DNA of 64,000 bases, taken from positions 35,935 through 99,934 of the forward strand of contig ML977035.1 in NCBI GenBank assembly GCA_010015675.1, written 5' to 3'. The translations under genes were made by a program, and so were the position numbers. Position 1 is the first letter of the stretch, and each line of letters starts with the position of its first letter. The notes under the pieces were generated by a model. That model ran no database searches. It was not told where the DNA came from and saw nothing but the letters and a program-made list of their open reading frames with translations. The DNA comes from Byssothecium circinans. Taxonomy: Eukaryota > Ascomycota > Dothideomycetes > Pleosporales > Massarinaceae. Below, piece by piece: positions 42,850 through 54,300 of the stretch.

Positions 42850-43734
42850 TCAACCCTCCTGAACTTCAAACCCCACCCGCACCCACAAACTACACCCCTC
42901 ACACCCAACGAGCACCTCCGTCTCGCCCCTCTCCTCCGCATCCTCCAACTCCTTCTCCTGGATGCGATATCCTTTCTCCGCGCCACAGCGACAGGGCCGG
43001 GTCCATTCGATCAGCGCGCCTCCGATGCCTGCTGCTGCGCTGTCTCTCGCCAAGTCGCCATCTTCTTCTTGTTCTGATTTGTCTCGTCCTTCTTGACCGT
43101 CTCCTTTCTCTCCTTCGTCTTGTTTCTTCTCACCCTGTCCTCCCCTTTCCCCCCTTACTCCCTCCACCTCATCCCCACCAGCATCCCCACCCACACTCCC
43201 CGGCGTCCCCGGCGCACTCCCCAACGGGACCCAGCACCCCCCGGCCTCGAAATCACTCAGATCCAGCACCTCCAGCCCCAGTAAAAAGCCATCCCCATCC
43301 CCTGCTCCTTTCCCCCCCATACCCACAGCCGCAGCATTCCCCACTCGAGCAAGCCACCCATCATACTCAGCCCTCTTCTCGCCATCTCCCAGCACGGCGA
43401 AAGCTTCCTTGACGTCATCGACCGTGTATGTAACCTTGCCCTTCTCCCTGCCCGTCTCCTTGTCCATCTTCTCTCTATTATTCCCCTTCTCGTTCCGACC
43501 GTCTGCCCCACCGTTACTCCGTGCTTGTCCCCGCGAAGAAGAAGTAGTAGTATCCGGATGCGCCCCCAAAAGCGCAGCCCGATACGCTTTCTTCACCGCC
43601 TCCTGCCACTGCTCCTGCTCGTTCTCCTGCTCCGATCCCGCACTCGCATTCCGACTGCGAGACGCCGATGACGATGGAAATGACGACGGGGGAGCGAGAC
43701 CGAGGATGTCGTAGTAATTCTTCGTGTAGGACAT
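42850..43734 (-). CDS. DPH4: DPH4-type J-protein of diphthamide synthesis
   Basis: A single exon of 294 residues. An N-terminal J domain starts NYYDILGLAPP and has helix II with KKAYRAALLGAHPD (the HPD motif intact), then helix III with VDDVKEAFAVLGDGEKRAEYD. Both loops of the J domain carry low-complexity insertions rich in Ser, Gly, Glu and Arg. A linker of about 100 charged residues leads to the CSL/DPH-type zinc finger: WTRPCRCGAEKGYRI and, 25 residues on, LVGCEGCSLWVRVGFEV. The J domain plus C-terminal CSL finger is diagnostic for Dph4/DNAJC24. It delivers electrons or iron with Dph3 to the Dph1-Dph2 enzyme that starts diphthamide formation on elongation factor 2. At 294 residues it is longer than yeast Dph4, owing to the insertions. 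Confidence 0.93.
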   Translation of the reverse strand: MSYTKNYYDILGLAPPSSFPSSSASRSRNASAGSEQENEQEQWQEAVKKAYRAALLGAHPDTTTSSSRGQARSNGGADGRNEKGNNREKMDKETGREKGKVTYTVDDVKEAFAVLGDGEKRAEYDGWLARVGNAAAVGMGGKGAGDGDGFLLGLEVLDLSDFEAGGCWVPLGSAPGTPGSVGGDAGGDEVEGVRGERGGQGEKKQDEGEKGDGQEGRDKSEQEEDGDLARDSAAAGIGGALIEWTRPCRCGAEKGYRIQEKELEDAEERGETEVLVGCEGCSLWVRVGFEVQEG

Positions 43735-45098
43735 GGATGGATGGAGACTACTGGTCGACTATCGACTATTCGACTGCGTGGGGTAGCTGTGCGGGTGTTG
43801 TGTGTATTGTATTGAGTATCTATTGTGTGTGTATTATGTATGTGGTATGTTTGTGCGGTACGTATGTATGTAGGCAACGGCGCGCTTGGTTCGGGTTCGG
43901 GGTCCAGGCTTTCGGATTCAAGCCTCCAGCTTCACCTCCACCGTCGTCCTCTGTATATATAGCCGGCTTCGAATCGATCTTCGAAGTCGACGTTCTGGTT
44001 CTGGTTCTGGGTCGGTATATTTCCTCTCCTCTCCTCTCCTCTCCTCTCCTTTCCTTTTTCCCTTTCCTTTCCCCCTTTTTTCCCTTTTATGCCCCACTAA
44101 CTTATTTATTTCCTTATTTGTTTCCTTGTTTCCTTTCTTCTTTTCGTGGGGAATTCTTATGCCATACGTGTCCGCGACTCCATAACACGTTCGGATTCGG
44201 TCTGCCTACAGTAGGGAGTCGGGTTTATACAAAGAAACGCCTCGCTTGTTCACGTCAGCGAAACATCAACATCACGGGAAGATCAAATAATGGCGGGCGC
44301 GTATTAGAGCGAGCTACTCTTCGCGCGTCCCGAAAACCCCAGGGGTTGTGATGTTCAATCAATGTACTGGATGTGAGCTTCAATAGTAGTGATGGCGGGG
44401 AACGCTTGTTAACTTTTTTTTTGCTACGATGCGGGGCGCGCTTTCCTTCGGGCCTACTCGGGCTTGCAGATGTCAGTCACTAACAAGCGGGGGAACAGGA
44501 CAGGGCCATAACATTATTCCATGATTAAGACAGTGCATTTTGGGTTATGACATCATGATCAATCATAATTGAGTGGACGAGGTTAAAATGAAATGTTTCT
44601 TCAGCTATCCTAAGAGCAGCAAAGACTTGCCATCGGAACCGGAGTATCGAGACCACTCCATGAACCTCAAACGGTGCCTGCCTGATAAGGGTGACGCTTC
44701 AAAAAACTCGCACACCGATCCGATCCGCCAAGGGGGTAGGGTGTTCACATGGTGCAGGCAAAGGAAACATTGGGGAAATCCCGACATGGCATAGAGAACC
44801 AAGACACAGCCCACCTCCGACACCATTAGCCCGCTCTAACGTAAAGATAGAACAGTGCATAGGAGTGCCAAGGGAAAACACGCAGCCCAGACAAGCTACG
44901 GGTTGGAAGGGGCAAGTGCTAGCGGGAGAGGAAAACACATAAGTCGTAGGGGGAATCCGTCCGCTCGCTGAAAATCGATTTTAACAAACACATACACTCA
45001 ACTCCAAAGACGCTCGCTGCCGAGACAGTCCCCTCCGTCTACCCGTGGATAGATGTCGGCGACTGGGAAGGAACACAGGGTCGGTCGAGGATATGCGT
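43735..45098. other. intergenic, upstream of DPH4 and downstream of the 14-3-3 gene
   Basis: It contains a GGTTCTGGTTCTGGTTCTGG run (43994-44011) and a CCTCT pentamer array at 44023-44050. Open frames at 44573-44794 and nearby are short and overlap on both strands, so none is accepted. Confidence 0.45.
44023..44050. repeat. (CCTCT)n pentamer array
   Basis: Five to six uninterrupted CCTCT units, followed by T-rich, C-rich text (CCTTTCCTTTTTCCC). It lies about 290 bp upstream of the DPH4 start. Confidence 0.8.
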
Positions 45099-46436
45099 CT
45101 AAGCCGCAGGTTGAGCCGGGGCTGCCTCCTCTGTCGGCTCTGCAGGCTTCTCCGGCTCGGCAGCCTTGGGGGCCTCCTCCTTGGGAGCAGCACCCGCAGC
45201 GTCACCAGAGGCCTCGGCCTCAGCGCCGTCTGAAGATGTCCAAAGCGTGAGGTTGTCACGGAGGAGCTGCATGATGAGGGTGGAGTCACGGTACGATTCC
45301 TCCGACAGTGAGTCGAGCTCGGCAATGGCATCGTCGAAGGCCTGCTTGGCGAGATGGCAGGCGCGGTCGGGCGAGTTCAGGATCTCGTAGTAGAAGACCG
45401 AGAAGTTGAGCGCCAGACCGAGGCGGATGGGGTGTGTCGGGGTGAGCTCGGTCTGAGCAACATCCGTGGCCGTCTATTCCGGGTTAGCTGTTGCTGTGCT
45501 TCGCGATACCTATGGCACCGATTGCGTCATACCTTGTATGCCTCGTGAGCGGCAGTCGCAGCAACCTTGCGCTTCTCACCAGATGCGAACTCGGCAAGGT
45601 AACGGTGGTAGTCGCCCTTCCTGTGGTGGCAGAAAAGTCAGTTTCGGCATCTCTCACGGGGGCGGCACGGGCAAAGGCGGCAGACTCACATCTTGTGGTA
45701 GAAGACCTTGGACTCGCCCGACTCGGCCTTGGGGATGAGGGAGTCATCGAGGACATTGAGGACATCCTGGCAGACCTGCTCGAGCTCCTCCTCGATCTTC
45801 TTTCGGTACTCGCGGATGGTGCCGACGTGCTTGTCGGAGCCCTTGGACTCCTCCTTCTGTTCGATGGAGGAGATGATGCGCCACGAAGCACGTCGCGTGC
45901 CGACCACGTTCTTGTAGGCCACGGACAGCAGGTTGCGCTCGTCGACGGTGAGCTCTCCGCCGATCTAGAAGTGTGTCAGTCTGCGATTCGAGGGTTCGTC
46001 GTCGTTGTGACAGGCGATTGGCGTGGCCCAACGCATGAGTTGGCATACCTTAGCGACTTCCTACTGACTGTTAGCATACGATTCGGAGGAGCGAAGAGAG
46101 AAGGGGATGACTAACCTTCATGAACGTGACCATCTCTGTGAAGACATGCTGTTAGCGACACGCTGCGACGAGAAGAGCGGAGAGGAGAGAAGAGAGAATA
46201 GGCGGTAGGACGACTCACCATCGTAGCGCTCAGCCTGTTCGCACAGCCGGGCGAGGAACGTCTTGCTATGGGCTTGTCAATGGGCTGACCGTGTGCAGTC
46301 AGCGGGTGCAGGCATACCTCTCGCGCTGCAGTCTCTGTTAGCATGCTGTTGGTGTTTATCGTGGGCTGCGACCGCTCGAGGGGCATCCCACCCGAGCGGG
46401 GAGCGGCGCGACGGGGCAACATACCTCTGAAGCCAT
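45099..46436 (-). CDS. 14-3-3 protein with very small 5' exons
   Basis: Eight coding exons: 46425-46436 (12 nt), 46318-46325 (8 nt), 46219-46265 (47 nt), 46116-46135 (20 nt), 46049-46060 (12 nt), 45690-45964, 45533-45620 and 45099-45473. Together they give 278 residues with all phases kept. Only this splicing restores the conserved opening: [21 protein letters not shown], then EMVTFMKEVAK and [20 protein letters not shown]. Further signature segments are [56 protein letters not shown] and [12 protein letters not shown]. The Lys, Arg and Tyr of the phosphopeptide groove are present. The tail is acidic, rich in Ala, Glu and Pro. 14-3-3 dimers bind phosphorylated clients in signalling, cell cycle and metabolism. 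Confidence 0.95.
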
Positions 46437-47241
46437 TGTGTGTGTGTTTTGGATAGGTTTAGGGCAGTCGGTGGATGCGGTGGGGAGAAGGGAGCAGTAG
46501 GGTTGTCGACGGTGTTGTGGGGTGTTTGGGAAGAGAGGCAGTCACTCCAGCGTTTTGCAGCCAGCGGTGATAGGCGCTAGTATGCATTCGCTCAGCCCTG
46601 TTGACGTTGACGTTGACGCCCACCGCGCCTGCCCGACCCTTTGACTCATCAACCGTTATTGAACTACGACTCTGCTCTCTCATTCTGGGCTACTACTTGA
46701 CTATGCTATTCCTGATCTTGCCTCGATTTCTCCATCTCGAACACCCGCAAAGCCTCGTCTTGGCGGAGGTACCAGTTGACGGGAAATGAGCATCACGTGC
46801 GCGGGATATCGGGCGAACATTCGAACAAAGTACAGCATGCTGCCCCTTCACAGTCTGGGAGTGATTGTCAACAGCTGTTCCACCTACAAACTACATGTTT
46901 CCAAGTCCCTCATATGGCATCTCCAATCTCTATCAATCATTTGCTAGACATACTCCCGCGTGGCAGGAAAAGTGGGATGTAACGCAGACACCCGACCTTA
47001 TTCTTGAGACAGTAAAAGCCCGTCTTCTGCGTAAAGTACTGGCGCTGAATACCCCTAGGATCATTTTCACAGTGTCTACTCCGTTCAGCGAGAGCCTTTA
47101 TTCCATCCCACTTTTGTTGCTACGCGAGAGCCACACCAACTTGATATGGGGGTCACTATTTCCCGAAACCAATCAGCGCCTGTCGAAGCGACTAGAATCT
47201 TGACCTGCTACCAGTAACAGTACAACCTACGTCAATCAACT
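46437..47241. other. intergenic, 14-3-3 promoter side
   Basis: It contains the promoter of the 14-3-3 gene (minus) and then DNA without a supportable gene. GTTGACGTTGACGTTGACGC-like iterations lie near 46600-46619. The frame at 46865-47203 begins at TTG and has no motif. Confidence 0.4.
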
Positions 47242-47469
47242 TCAGTGCCAAACTTTCAATAGCTTCTCCTGCTCTAAAAGCGAACGCTTGACAGCAAAGA
47301 GGCTATAGCCTGCCATTACATCATCGTCGGGGCCAGCAATCAGACGCTCTACTACCTCTGCATAGTCTGTCCGGCTAAGGCTCCAATATAGCCAAGGGTG
47401 TCCACTATTGGCATACAACTTCAGCTCGCATATTGCAACAGAGGTGCAGGAATCAATGCCGCGTTGCAG
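47242..47469 (-). pseudogene. coding-like fragment downstream of the DUF1640 gene
   Basis: On the minus strand a 75-codon open stretch without ATG reads like protein: CEIKL-type start (CELKLYANSGHPWLYW), SRTDYAEVVERLIAGPDDD and LLEQEKLLKVWH before a TGA. The frame continues upstream (towards 47640) through two stops. There it has Cys pairs such as YCAHGC and LCYRCG, as in a small zinc finger. It is probably the remnant, or an unresolved last exon, of another gene. No family is recognised. Confidence 0.3.
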
Positions 47470-47674
47470 CTATTGATGGATGGCTGAGCCTGCTGTGATA
47501 CCGCACCGGTAGCACAAGAATTCGGCACCTTCGTCCAATCACTTTCGACCTAGGCATCCATGCGCGCAATATGATCCGCCCAAACTAAAGGTGGTAGTAC
47601 AAATCCTATAGTTCGAAGCTGTTCCCAGAGTTTTGAGCGCCTTTTTCGAAGAGAAGCTTACCACATGAGATGCT

Positions 47675-48576
47675 TCACATCAGTAGACGCCAAACACCTA
47701 GCATGAGAGCCGCAGTACCCGTGCAAACACCCCTGTGACCCGTTAGCTTTGCTATTATAAATCACGAAAACTCCCTGCTTCACGTACATCAGCCACTGCA
47801 GCGTAGAGAACTTGACTGCCTCGAGCCTCTCCCGCAGTGTTGCCGTCTCCTGCTCTATCCGCGTCTCGGTCTCTCTGAGCTTGAGTTCTTGCACATTGGC
47901 CTCCTCCCGGATACGCCCCTTTTCGAGATTCAGGTCCAACCGGACTGATGCCTGTGTGCGCTGTATATCGTCCCGTAACCGTGAATTCAGCTTGGCGATC
48001 TCGTTTGTCAATCGTTCGTGGGACGCGCGTGTGAGGGACGACTCGGTCGAATCGGCCGTCATCAGCTCTGAGCGTAGTTTTGCGAAGTCGACTTTCTGGG
48101 TGTACGTCGCTCTCTCTTGGTCTTCGCGAAGGACCATTGTCCGCGTGAGATTCTGTATGCTGTAAAAATGAGCGAGAGAATCGAAGGAAGGAGGAGAAAA
48201 GGTACCTTTCTTCAATGACATCACTCAGCACCCTCATCATGGCCACGGCCTGCTCTTCTGTGAAGCCCTCATCCTTCAATCGCTGGACAAACTTGAGGGT
48301 ATCGAAGTGGTGGTCTCTGGACTGAGGAGCAGTGGCACTGAAGCTTCTCCGTGTGGCCGCGGCCGATATTATTCTCGACTGCTGACATCTCTGCTGCTGT
48401 ATGGCCGAAACGTGCGACTGCTGCTGGGCAAGATGTCGTCGTGGTGCTCGTTCCGATGACGCTGAGTGAACACCACGCGCCGGAGCGCTACCGAACGCTG
48501 CATAGCGGGTGTATCTCGCACTCTGTGTAATCCGAGGGAGTAAGAATCGCGGTATGGTTGTTGCGGGAGCTGCCAT
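47675..48576 (-). CDS. mitochondrial DUF1640 (CCDC90/Fmp32-like) coiled-coil protein
   Basis: Three exons (48206-48576, 47788-48159, 47675-47732) give 266 residues. The N-terminus is rich in Arg, Ser and Ala without acids (MAAPATTIPRFLLPRITQSAR), a mitochondrial presequence. The DUF1640 domain starts FDTLKFVQRLKDEGFTEEQA, continues VMRVLSDVIEE and then a long coiled coil (FAKLRSELMTAD, NSRLRDDIQRTQASVRLDLN, LRETETRIEQE). A C-terminal transmembrane helix ends it (MGVCTGTAALMLGVWRLL), formed only after removing the last intron. Family members (yeast Fmp32, animal MCUR1/CCDC90B) sit in the inner membrane and are linked to cytochrome oxidase assembly or calcium uptake. It is divergent from the unknown gene at 49067. 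Confidence 0.88.
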
Positions 48577-49066
48577 TGTGTTGTGGACAGTATGAGTGAA
48601 GATGGAAGTCATTGGCCGCTTTGCTTCGGCTTCGGATGGATGACTAAGTTGTCCAGTTTCGGTCTCACCTCACTAAAATTTGTCCCCGCTGTCTCAAGTA
48701 GAATCACAGCAACAATTCATCTAAACATACTGGATTCAGTAAAGCTATGCCCCTGGAGTCCGCAATGCAACGTTCACAGATGGAATACTCTATCCACCTC
48801 TTAACCCGGACCCCCCCCCCCCCCCCGGGTGGCCCTTGCGCGAGGTTTTATATCCCTAAGCATTCACTCAGACTTGGCCCTATGACATCGAGGCAAGGCT
48901 CTACCGATAAAGCACAGGCAGATTACGAAGAACCTCAGATTTAACTGAAATTGTGATTTTTTTGAAGCCCTGAAACGCGATTTGGAATGTAATTTTGCTA
49001 CGTGGCAGCAGCAACAAGTGCAGCAATTCATCCAAAATATGCCCCCAGACAAGGTTCAAGGTTCAA
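48577..49066. promoter_or_regulatory. divergent promoter region with a C16 tract
   Basis: 490 bp separate the DUF1640 start (minus) from the next plus-strand gene. A run of 16 C lies at 48811-48826, followed by GGG. The last 100 bases before 49067 are Gln-codon-like (CAGCAGCAACAAG). They could belong to an upstream coding exon of the next gene. Confidence 0.4.
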
Positions 49067-50649
49067 ATGCTCCAACAGCAAGCGCAGCAGATGATACCTC
49101 CTCAGCAGACCATGATTCCTCATTCCTTTCAGCAGCCACAGCAGATGGTACTACAGCAGACGATGCCTTCCCATCAGATCGTGTCTCCTCAGTCATTTCA
49201 ACAGCCACAGCAGATGGTACCACAGCGGCCCAATTTCACTACCACCGCCCCATCTGGACTCCTCAAGTCCAAGCACGGTTCGGGCGGTCATGGAGGGCAC
49301 GCCGGCCCACAGGACGAAAAGAAGACCGACAGCGTCCAGCGCTTCTTCGGCGACACACTATTTGGCCGCATAGCGCGCTCATCCGTACAAACCGCAACAT
49401 CCGCTATGAAAATGCCCAGCAGTCTCTCGCCCTGGGGCGACAACAACCCCGTCACACTCCCAAACGTGCGATACCGCGATGCTGTACTCTTCACTACCTT
49501 TGCTTTCGTGGGTGCTCCTCTCGTCGAAGGCATTTCTGACCGTGTCACTGGAGCGTTTGGCGCAGACAGCTTCATCTCGGAGACTGTCAGCTCTGGAACT
49601 GGCACCATTGTGGGGTCGACTGTGCTGAAGTATGGTGTCTTTCAGATCGTGGAACAGGCGATTGACAAGGGTGTGGTTGAGCATTTGCTGCCTGAGGAAG
49701 AAAAGATGCTGCAAACGACCAATGTTAAGAGCTTGCAAGTCAGTATCAAGCATAAACTCATGGGTGTGGATGCGGACCTGAGGTTTGTGGGCATCTATCC
49801 AGCGGCGAACAAACAGGCTTGCGAGAAGGGGTGGTTTTGCCCGTACCTTTTCGCGAGCGCGAGGACACCGAGTATACCACGGGCGAATGATTTCGCCATC
49901 AGTCAGTTCTTTGGACCGTTTCTGGGTGGTAAGTCATCCGCCAATCACACAATAGTTTCCGACCGTGCTTTGCACCCACATATCAAATGAAAGCATCGAC
50001 AGACCGGAAAGTATAGCTGAAGTATAGCTGACAAGATCCAGGCGACTACCTCCTCGCCCACAAACTCCTCTCCGAATCCACCCACACGCTCGCCCTCTGC
50101 GACCCCAACCCCCAAACCGACATCGGCACCAACCGCATGGTCATCCTCTTCACCGGCATCTCCCCCTACCGCTCTGTATGGAGCACCTCGCGGCGTCCCG
50201 GCTGCGGCACCATCATCTTCCACCTGTTCGACGGGTGCCCGGCGCTCGTTGTCCCCGTGAACAACAAAGCGCCCATCTGCGCCTGGTCGCCGTGGACGCT
50301 GTCCCAGATGCGAGCCGCGCAGTATGCACTTTATCCGCAAGGCCCCGCGGCGGGGGGATATAGTGCGCAGTGGCAGCACGAACAGATCTGTGAGTTTCTG
50401 GATGGGATCTTGAGTGTGGCGCATTTCAGTCCGAATGTGAGGGAGAGGTATGTGGACGTGCTGGGGAGGGGGGTTAGTTTGGTGGTTAATGGCGCGTTGG
50501 CGCTGGAGAAGTGCAGGCCGGTGTTGGGGAATTTGGACGCGGAGAGGGCGGGGATTGTGATGTTTCGGTTTCGAGGAAGGATGGAAAGGGAAGGGCTGTT
50601 GATGATGAGATACCCAGTGGAGCTGTTGTTATGTTGGTGTTCACTTTAG
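49067..50649 (+). CDS. conserved-looking protein of unknown function with a Gln-rich start
   Basis: Two exons (49067-49928, 50042-50649) give 489 residues from the first in-frame ATG. The open frame goes back to 48995 and the DNA before it is also Gln-rich, so an extra 5' exon is possible. The N-terminal 60 residues contain two near-copies of SFQQPQQMV in a Gln/Pro/Met context. The rest is well structured in appearance: VQRFFGDTLFGRIARSSVQ, VTLPNVRYRDAVLFTTFAFV, a Gly-rich hydrophobic part (GTGTIVGSTVLKYGVFQIVE), and KLMGVDADLRFVGIYPAAN. It continues with TNRMVILFTGISPYRSVW and PICAWSPWTLSQMRAAQYA. I recognise no domain; it is probably a fungus-specific family. The switch to the second exon preserves phase (GPFLGG to DYLLAHK). 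Confidence 0.7.
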
Positions 50650-51366
50650 TATATCATGGATATGGATGTTCGGTAGGAGTTGTTCTGGAGTAGATGCACT
50701 TCCCATCCAGAGTCAGCTTGAAGTCATCCCAAGCCGCACGTGACAGGTAAAGCATCCACATGCAGAGTAAGGGGTATCTCGAATGACGGCAAGATAGACA
50801 TGGCGCCACAGAATGCGGGCCGCACCCTACGCCGCCGTCTTTCGAGCCCAAAGACGCGGCCTTCCAAGACATGTTCTCCAGTATCGTTCAAGCAAGCCCA
50901 GAATATGAAGAGGTCGTCCAGTCACACACGGAAGGGGAGGTTATGCGCCGCCAAGCGCCCCGGGGAGCGCGTAATCCGGCCAATAACCCCGTCTCGTGCA
51001 GGAGTGATGGGGACGGCTGCGTACGTTGTCGGCAGCGCGAGCCCGAAGCAGGCGAAGCAGGATATGGCAGTGCAGCCTTCTACATATACTGCTACTACTA
51101 CTACTGACCGGTCGGCAGGTACCTGAGCTGGAGTGACTGACGTCTGCGTCTTTACGAGCGCATCCGTCGGCCGTCATCGTCGCCGCCGCCATCTCAGCGA
51201 TACCCCGCGACAGCCCACTGCACGCATCCGCTCCCGCTCCCACCTGCACTCCCGCGACTCGACCTGCACCCAAATCCAAAAATAAGTCCCGCCCGACTTC
51301 GCCGACGATCCTCCAGACGCACACGTACCGTACACATACAACCACATCCAACACATACCGGCCAGC
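50650..51366. other. intergenic, promoter of the WW-PhoD gene
   Basis: Short open frames on both strands lack motifs. The 200 bases before 51367 are CG-rich with ACACATACAACCACATCC-type leader text, typical of a fungal 5' UTR. CTACTACTACTACTG occurs near 51091. Confidence 0.45.
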
Positions 51367-54300
51367 ATGGACGGCCGCAGACAGGGCCGCCCCGAGGAGG
51401 AGCTGTTCCTGCGCCCGGCAGAGAAGCAAGACGCGCCCACCATAGGCCCGCTGCGCATACAGAAGAGAGACTCGGAGGCAAAGAGCCCGCCGCCGCGCTC
51501 TGACTCGGCGGGCAGTTCGAACCAGCCAGCCTTCTCGCGCCCGCCGCCCATGCCCACGTTCCCCGCGCCTCCCACCAACCCGCTGCCATACCCCGCCGAC
51601 GACCGGCCGCTGAACGTGAACACCGGACGATACACGCCGCTGGGCGAGAGGGAACGGGCGGCGAAGAATGCGACACCGCCAGAGACGGAGCACCGACGGC
51701 GAGCCTCCCCCAGCGCAGCAGGCCCGAGTCCTGCCTCCCCCGAGTCGCGCGCCCGCTTCGACGCCCACGACCCCAATCGACCCTCGGTGGCAGGCTATGG
51801 CGCTCCACCACGCGCTCCAGACGGATCAATCCCGCCGTCTAGGCTGGCGGAGCGGAGGGGGACCGCGCCCAAGCCGCTGCCAGATTCCCCCGGTCCAGAC
51901 ACGCCTGACAAGGAGGGCTTGTTCCAGCGACCGCCGCAGCGGCAAGGCAGCACAGATGCCAATCCCTTCCCGGGCTACCACCAGCAGTACTGGCCTCCGC
52001 CTGCGAACGCGCCTGCTCCGAAGCCGGCAGAGACGGCACTCAACATTCCCAACCCGGCGGGCATCAACCGGCTGAGCTCTACCGCTTCCACTTCCACGAC
52101 GAAAGCACAGCGTGGCTCTCCTCCGCCGCCCGAGACACCCATACTCCCTCCCCCGGGCGGTGGTATTGAGGCGCGCTTTGCGGCCGCGGGAATTGCTGGA
52201 TCGTCTACCTTGAACAATCTACAAGCCCAAAGTGCGCAGAATGCTGCTGCCGCACAACGGAATCAAGTCTATGCCAACCAGCAGCCCAGGCCGGGTGTAA
52301 CTTCGCCTGCAGCGAATGGGCAGCCCCCGAGGAGGCCGTGGACGCCAACGGAGCAGCCGGGAAGTCATCCGCATGGCCCACCCGCAGTCTATCAGGGCAT
52401 GAATCCAGTGGGACCGTCGAGCAGTCCTCCTCAAGCGCCTCTGCCTCAGGTACCGGCGTCGAGAATGTCTCCTCCGCCCGCCAACACACACCCGGAACAC
52501 TCTCTGGCTCATGACATGGGTCGCATGAACATGAATGAAGAGCCACCGCCAGCGTACTCGAGCATTCCCCACTCCGCAGCCGCGCCAACACAGGCATACC
52601 CCAACGACAAGCAACGTCCTCAAGCAGCTCCTCCGCAGCCATCGCAAAGCAATGCTCTGAGCGATCCAAACTTGCAGCAACACCCTGCCTTTGCGAATGA
52701 TGTGCGTAACCAGCAGCCAACTTCGTCCTCACAGCCCACAGGACTCGTGGCACCTACACCTACAGCGGGTCAATTCCCACAACATGCACAGCAAACAATA
52801 CCACCGCAGCATGTCCAAACACCAAGTCCAGCGCCAGCACCAGGACCCGGCCCGGCATCTCCTCCACCGCTCCCCGAGGGCTGGATAGCACATCTAGACC
52901 CAAACTCTGGGCAATACTACTACATTCATCTCCCCACACAGTCCACTCAGTGGGAATTTCCCAAGGGTCCGACTCCCCTCAACTTGAACGAGCCCATGTC
53001 CCCTACCAACTCGTTCGTGAATCCACTGAGCTCTCCAGGCTTCATGAAGACACCCTTGGCATCGCCTGGCTTTCCGACTCAGACAGCAGCGTATTCTGGG
53101 GACATGCTCGGGATGGCGCCTATTCCAACGCCCACAGCAGCTGGCTTCACAGGCCCTCCTCCTGTAGCGGGCGTCGACATGTACAAGATTGCACCCACAA
53201 ATAGCGTATACTTTGGCCCGTACTTGAGATACACCAACATGGACCTTGAGCGAGGCCTATGGCTCGGATCCATTCTGCTTATCACAAACACTCCTCATCC
53301 TCCGACAATCCACATTCACCAGAGTAGCGACCTCTCACCAAATCCGCGGCAGTTGAAAGCGAACCCGATCTACACTCACCAGACATGGATATTTTACAGA
53401 TACGACATTGACCTGAAGATGGAAGAGGATCGCGCGGCCAAGTGGACGTATGCTATTACCTCACACTTGGGCTGCACACGATTCGAGTTCCTGGTCGCTG
53501 GACGTCATGAGACTAGCTGGCGATTCGTGGCTCACTCTGGCAATGACTTTGCGCTGAATGTGAATGCCAATGAGCGGTCAAAGCTGGGTGGACTGGGATA
53601 CATGTGGAAAGATATACTCCAGAAGAACACTGAATGCGGAGGGTTTCACGTGCAGCTTGGGTTGGGTGGCCAGATATATGCTGATCGGTTGTGGAAAGAG
53701 ATCCCCCTTCTGAAGCAGTGGACGGCGATGAGCGGGAAGGAAAACCGCAAGAATGCACCGTGGACCGCGAAACACGACGAGGAGGTGTGCCATGCTTACT
53801 TTCACTACTACACCAGCCATTTCGATCAGCCACACCTGCGTGAGGCTTTTGCCCAGATACCACATATTCTTGCTCTAGATGATCACGATATGTAAGTTGA
53901 CGACTATCCCAAGTAGAAACGCTGGTACTAACTCAATGTCAGTTTCGACGGCTTCGGCTCATATCCCGAATACATGCAGTTTTCCAACATGTTCAAGAAT
54001 ATGGGCAGGATAGGCATCGAGATGTACCTTCTTTTCCAACATCACACCACCACCGAGATCCTCCGCAATGTCAGCAACGACCTGGATCTTTTCACCATCA
54101 CCGGCACCGGATGGCACTTCATCAAATACCTCGGCCCTTGTGTCGTGGTTGTCGGCCCAGATTGTCGGTCTGAGCGGAATCCCCACCAAGTGATGGCAGG
54201 TCCGACGTATCAAGGCATCTTCCCCAAGATTGCTACGCTACCACCGAGCGTGCAGCACTGCATCATGATGATTCCGGTCCCGGTCATCTATCCCCGCTTA

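Noticed and set aside
42453..43412. 319-codon plus-strand frame
   Set aside because: Pro/Ser/His low-complexity antisense of DPH4, which has the J domain and zinc finger.
50941..51829. Minus-strand frames of 200-275 codons
   Set aside because: Antisense of the Pro-rich start of the WW-PhoD gene and its GC-rich leader.
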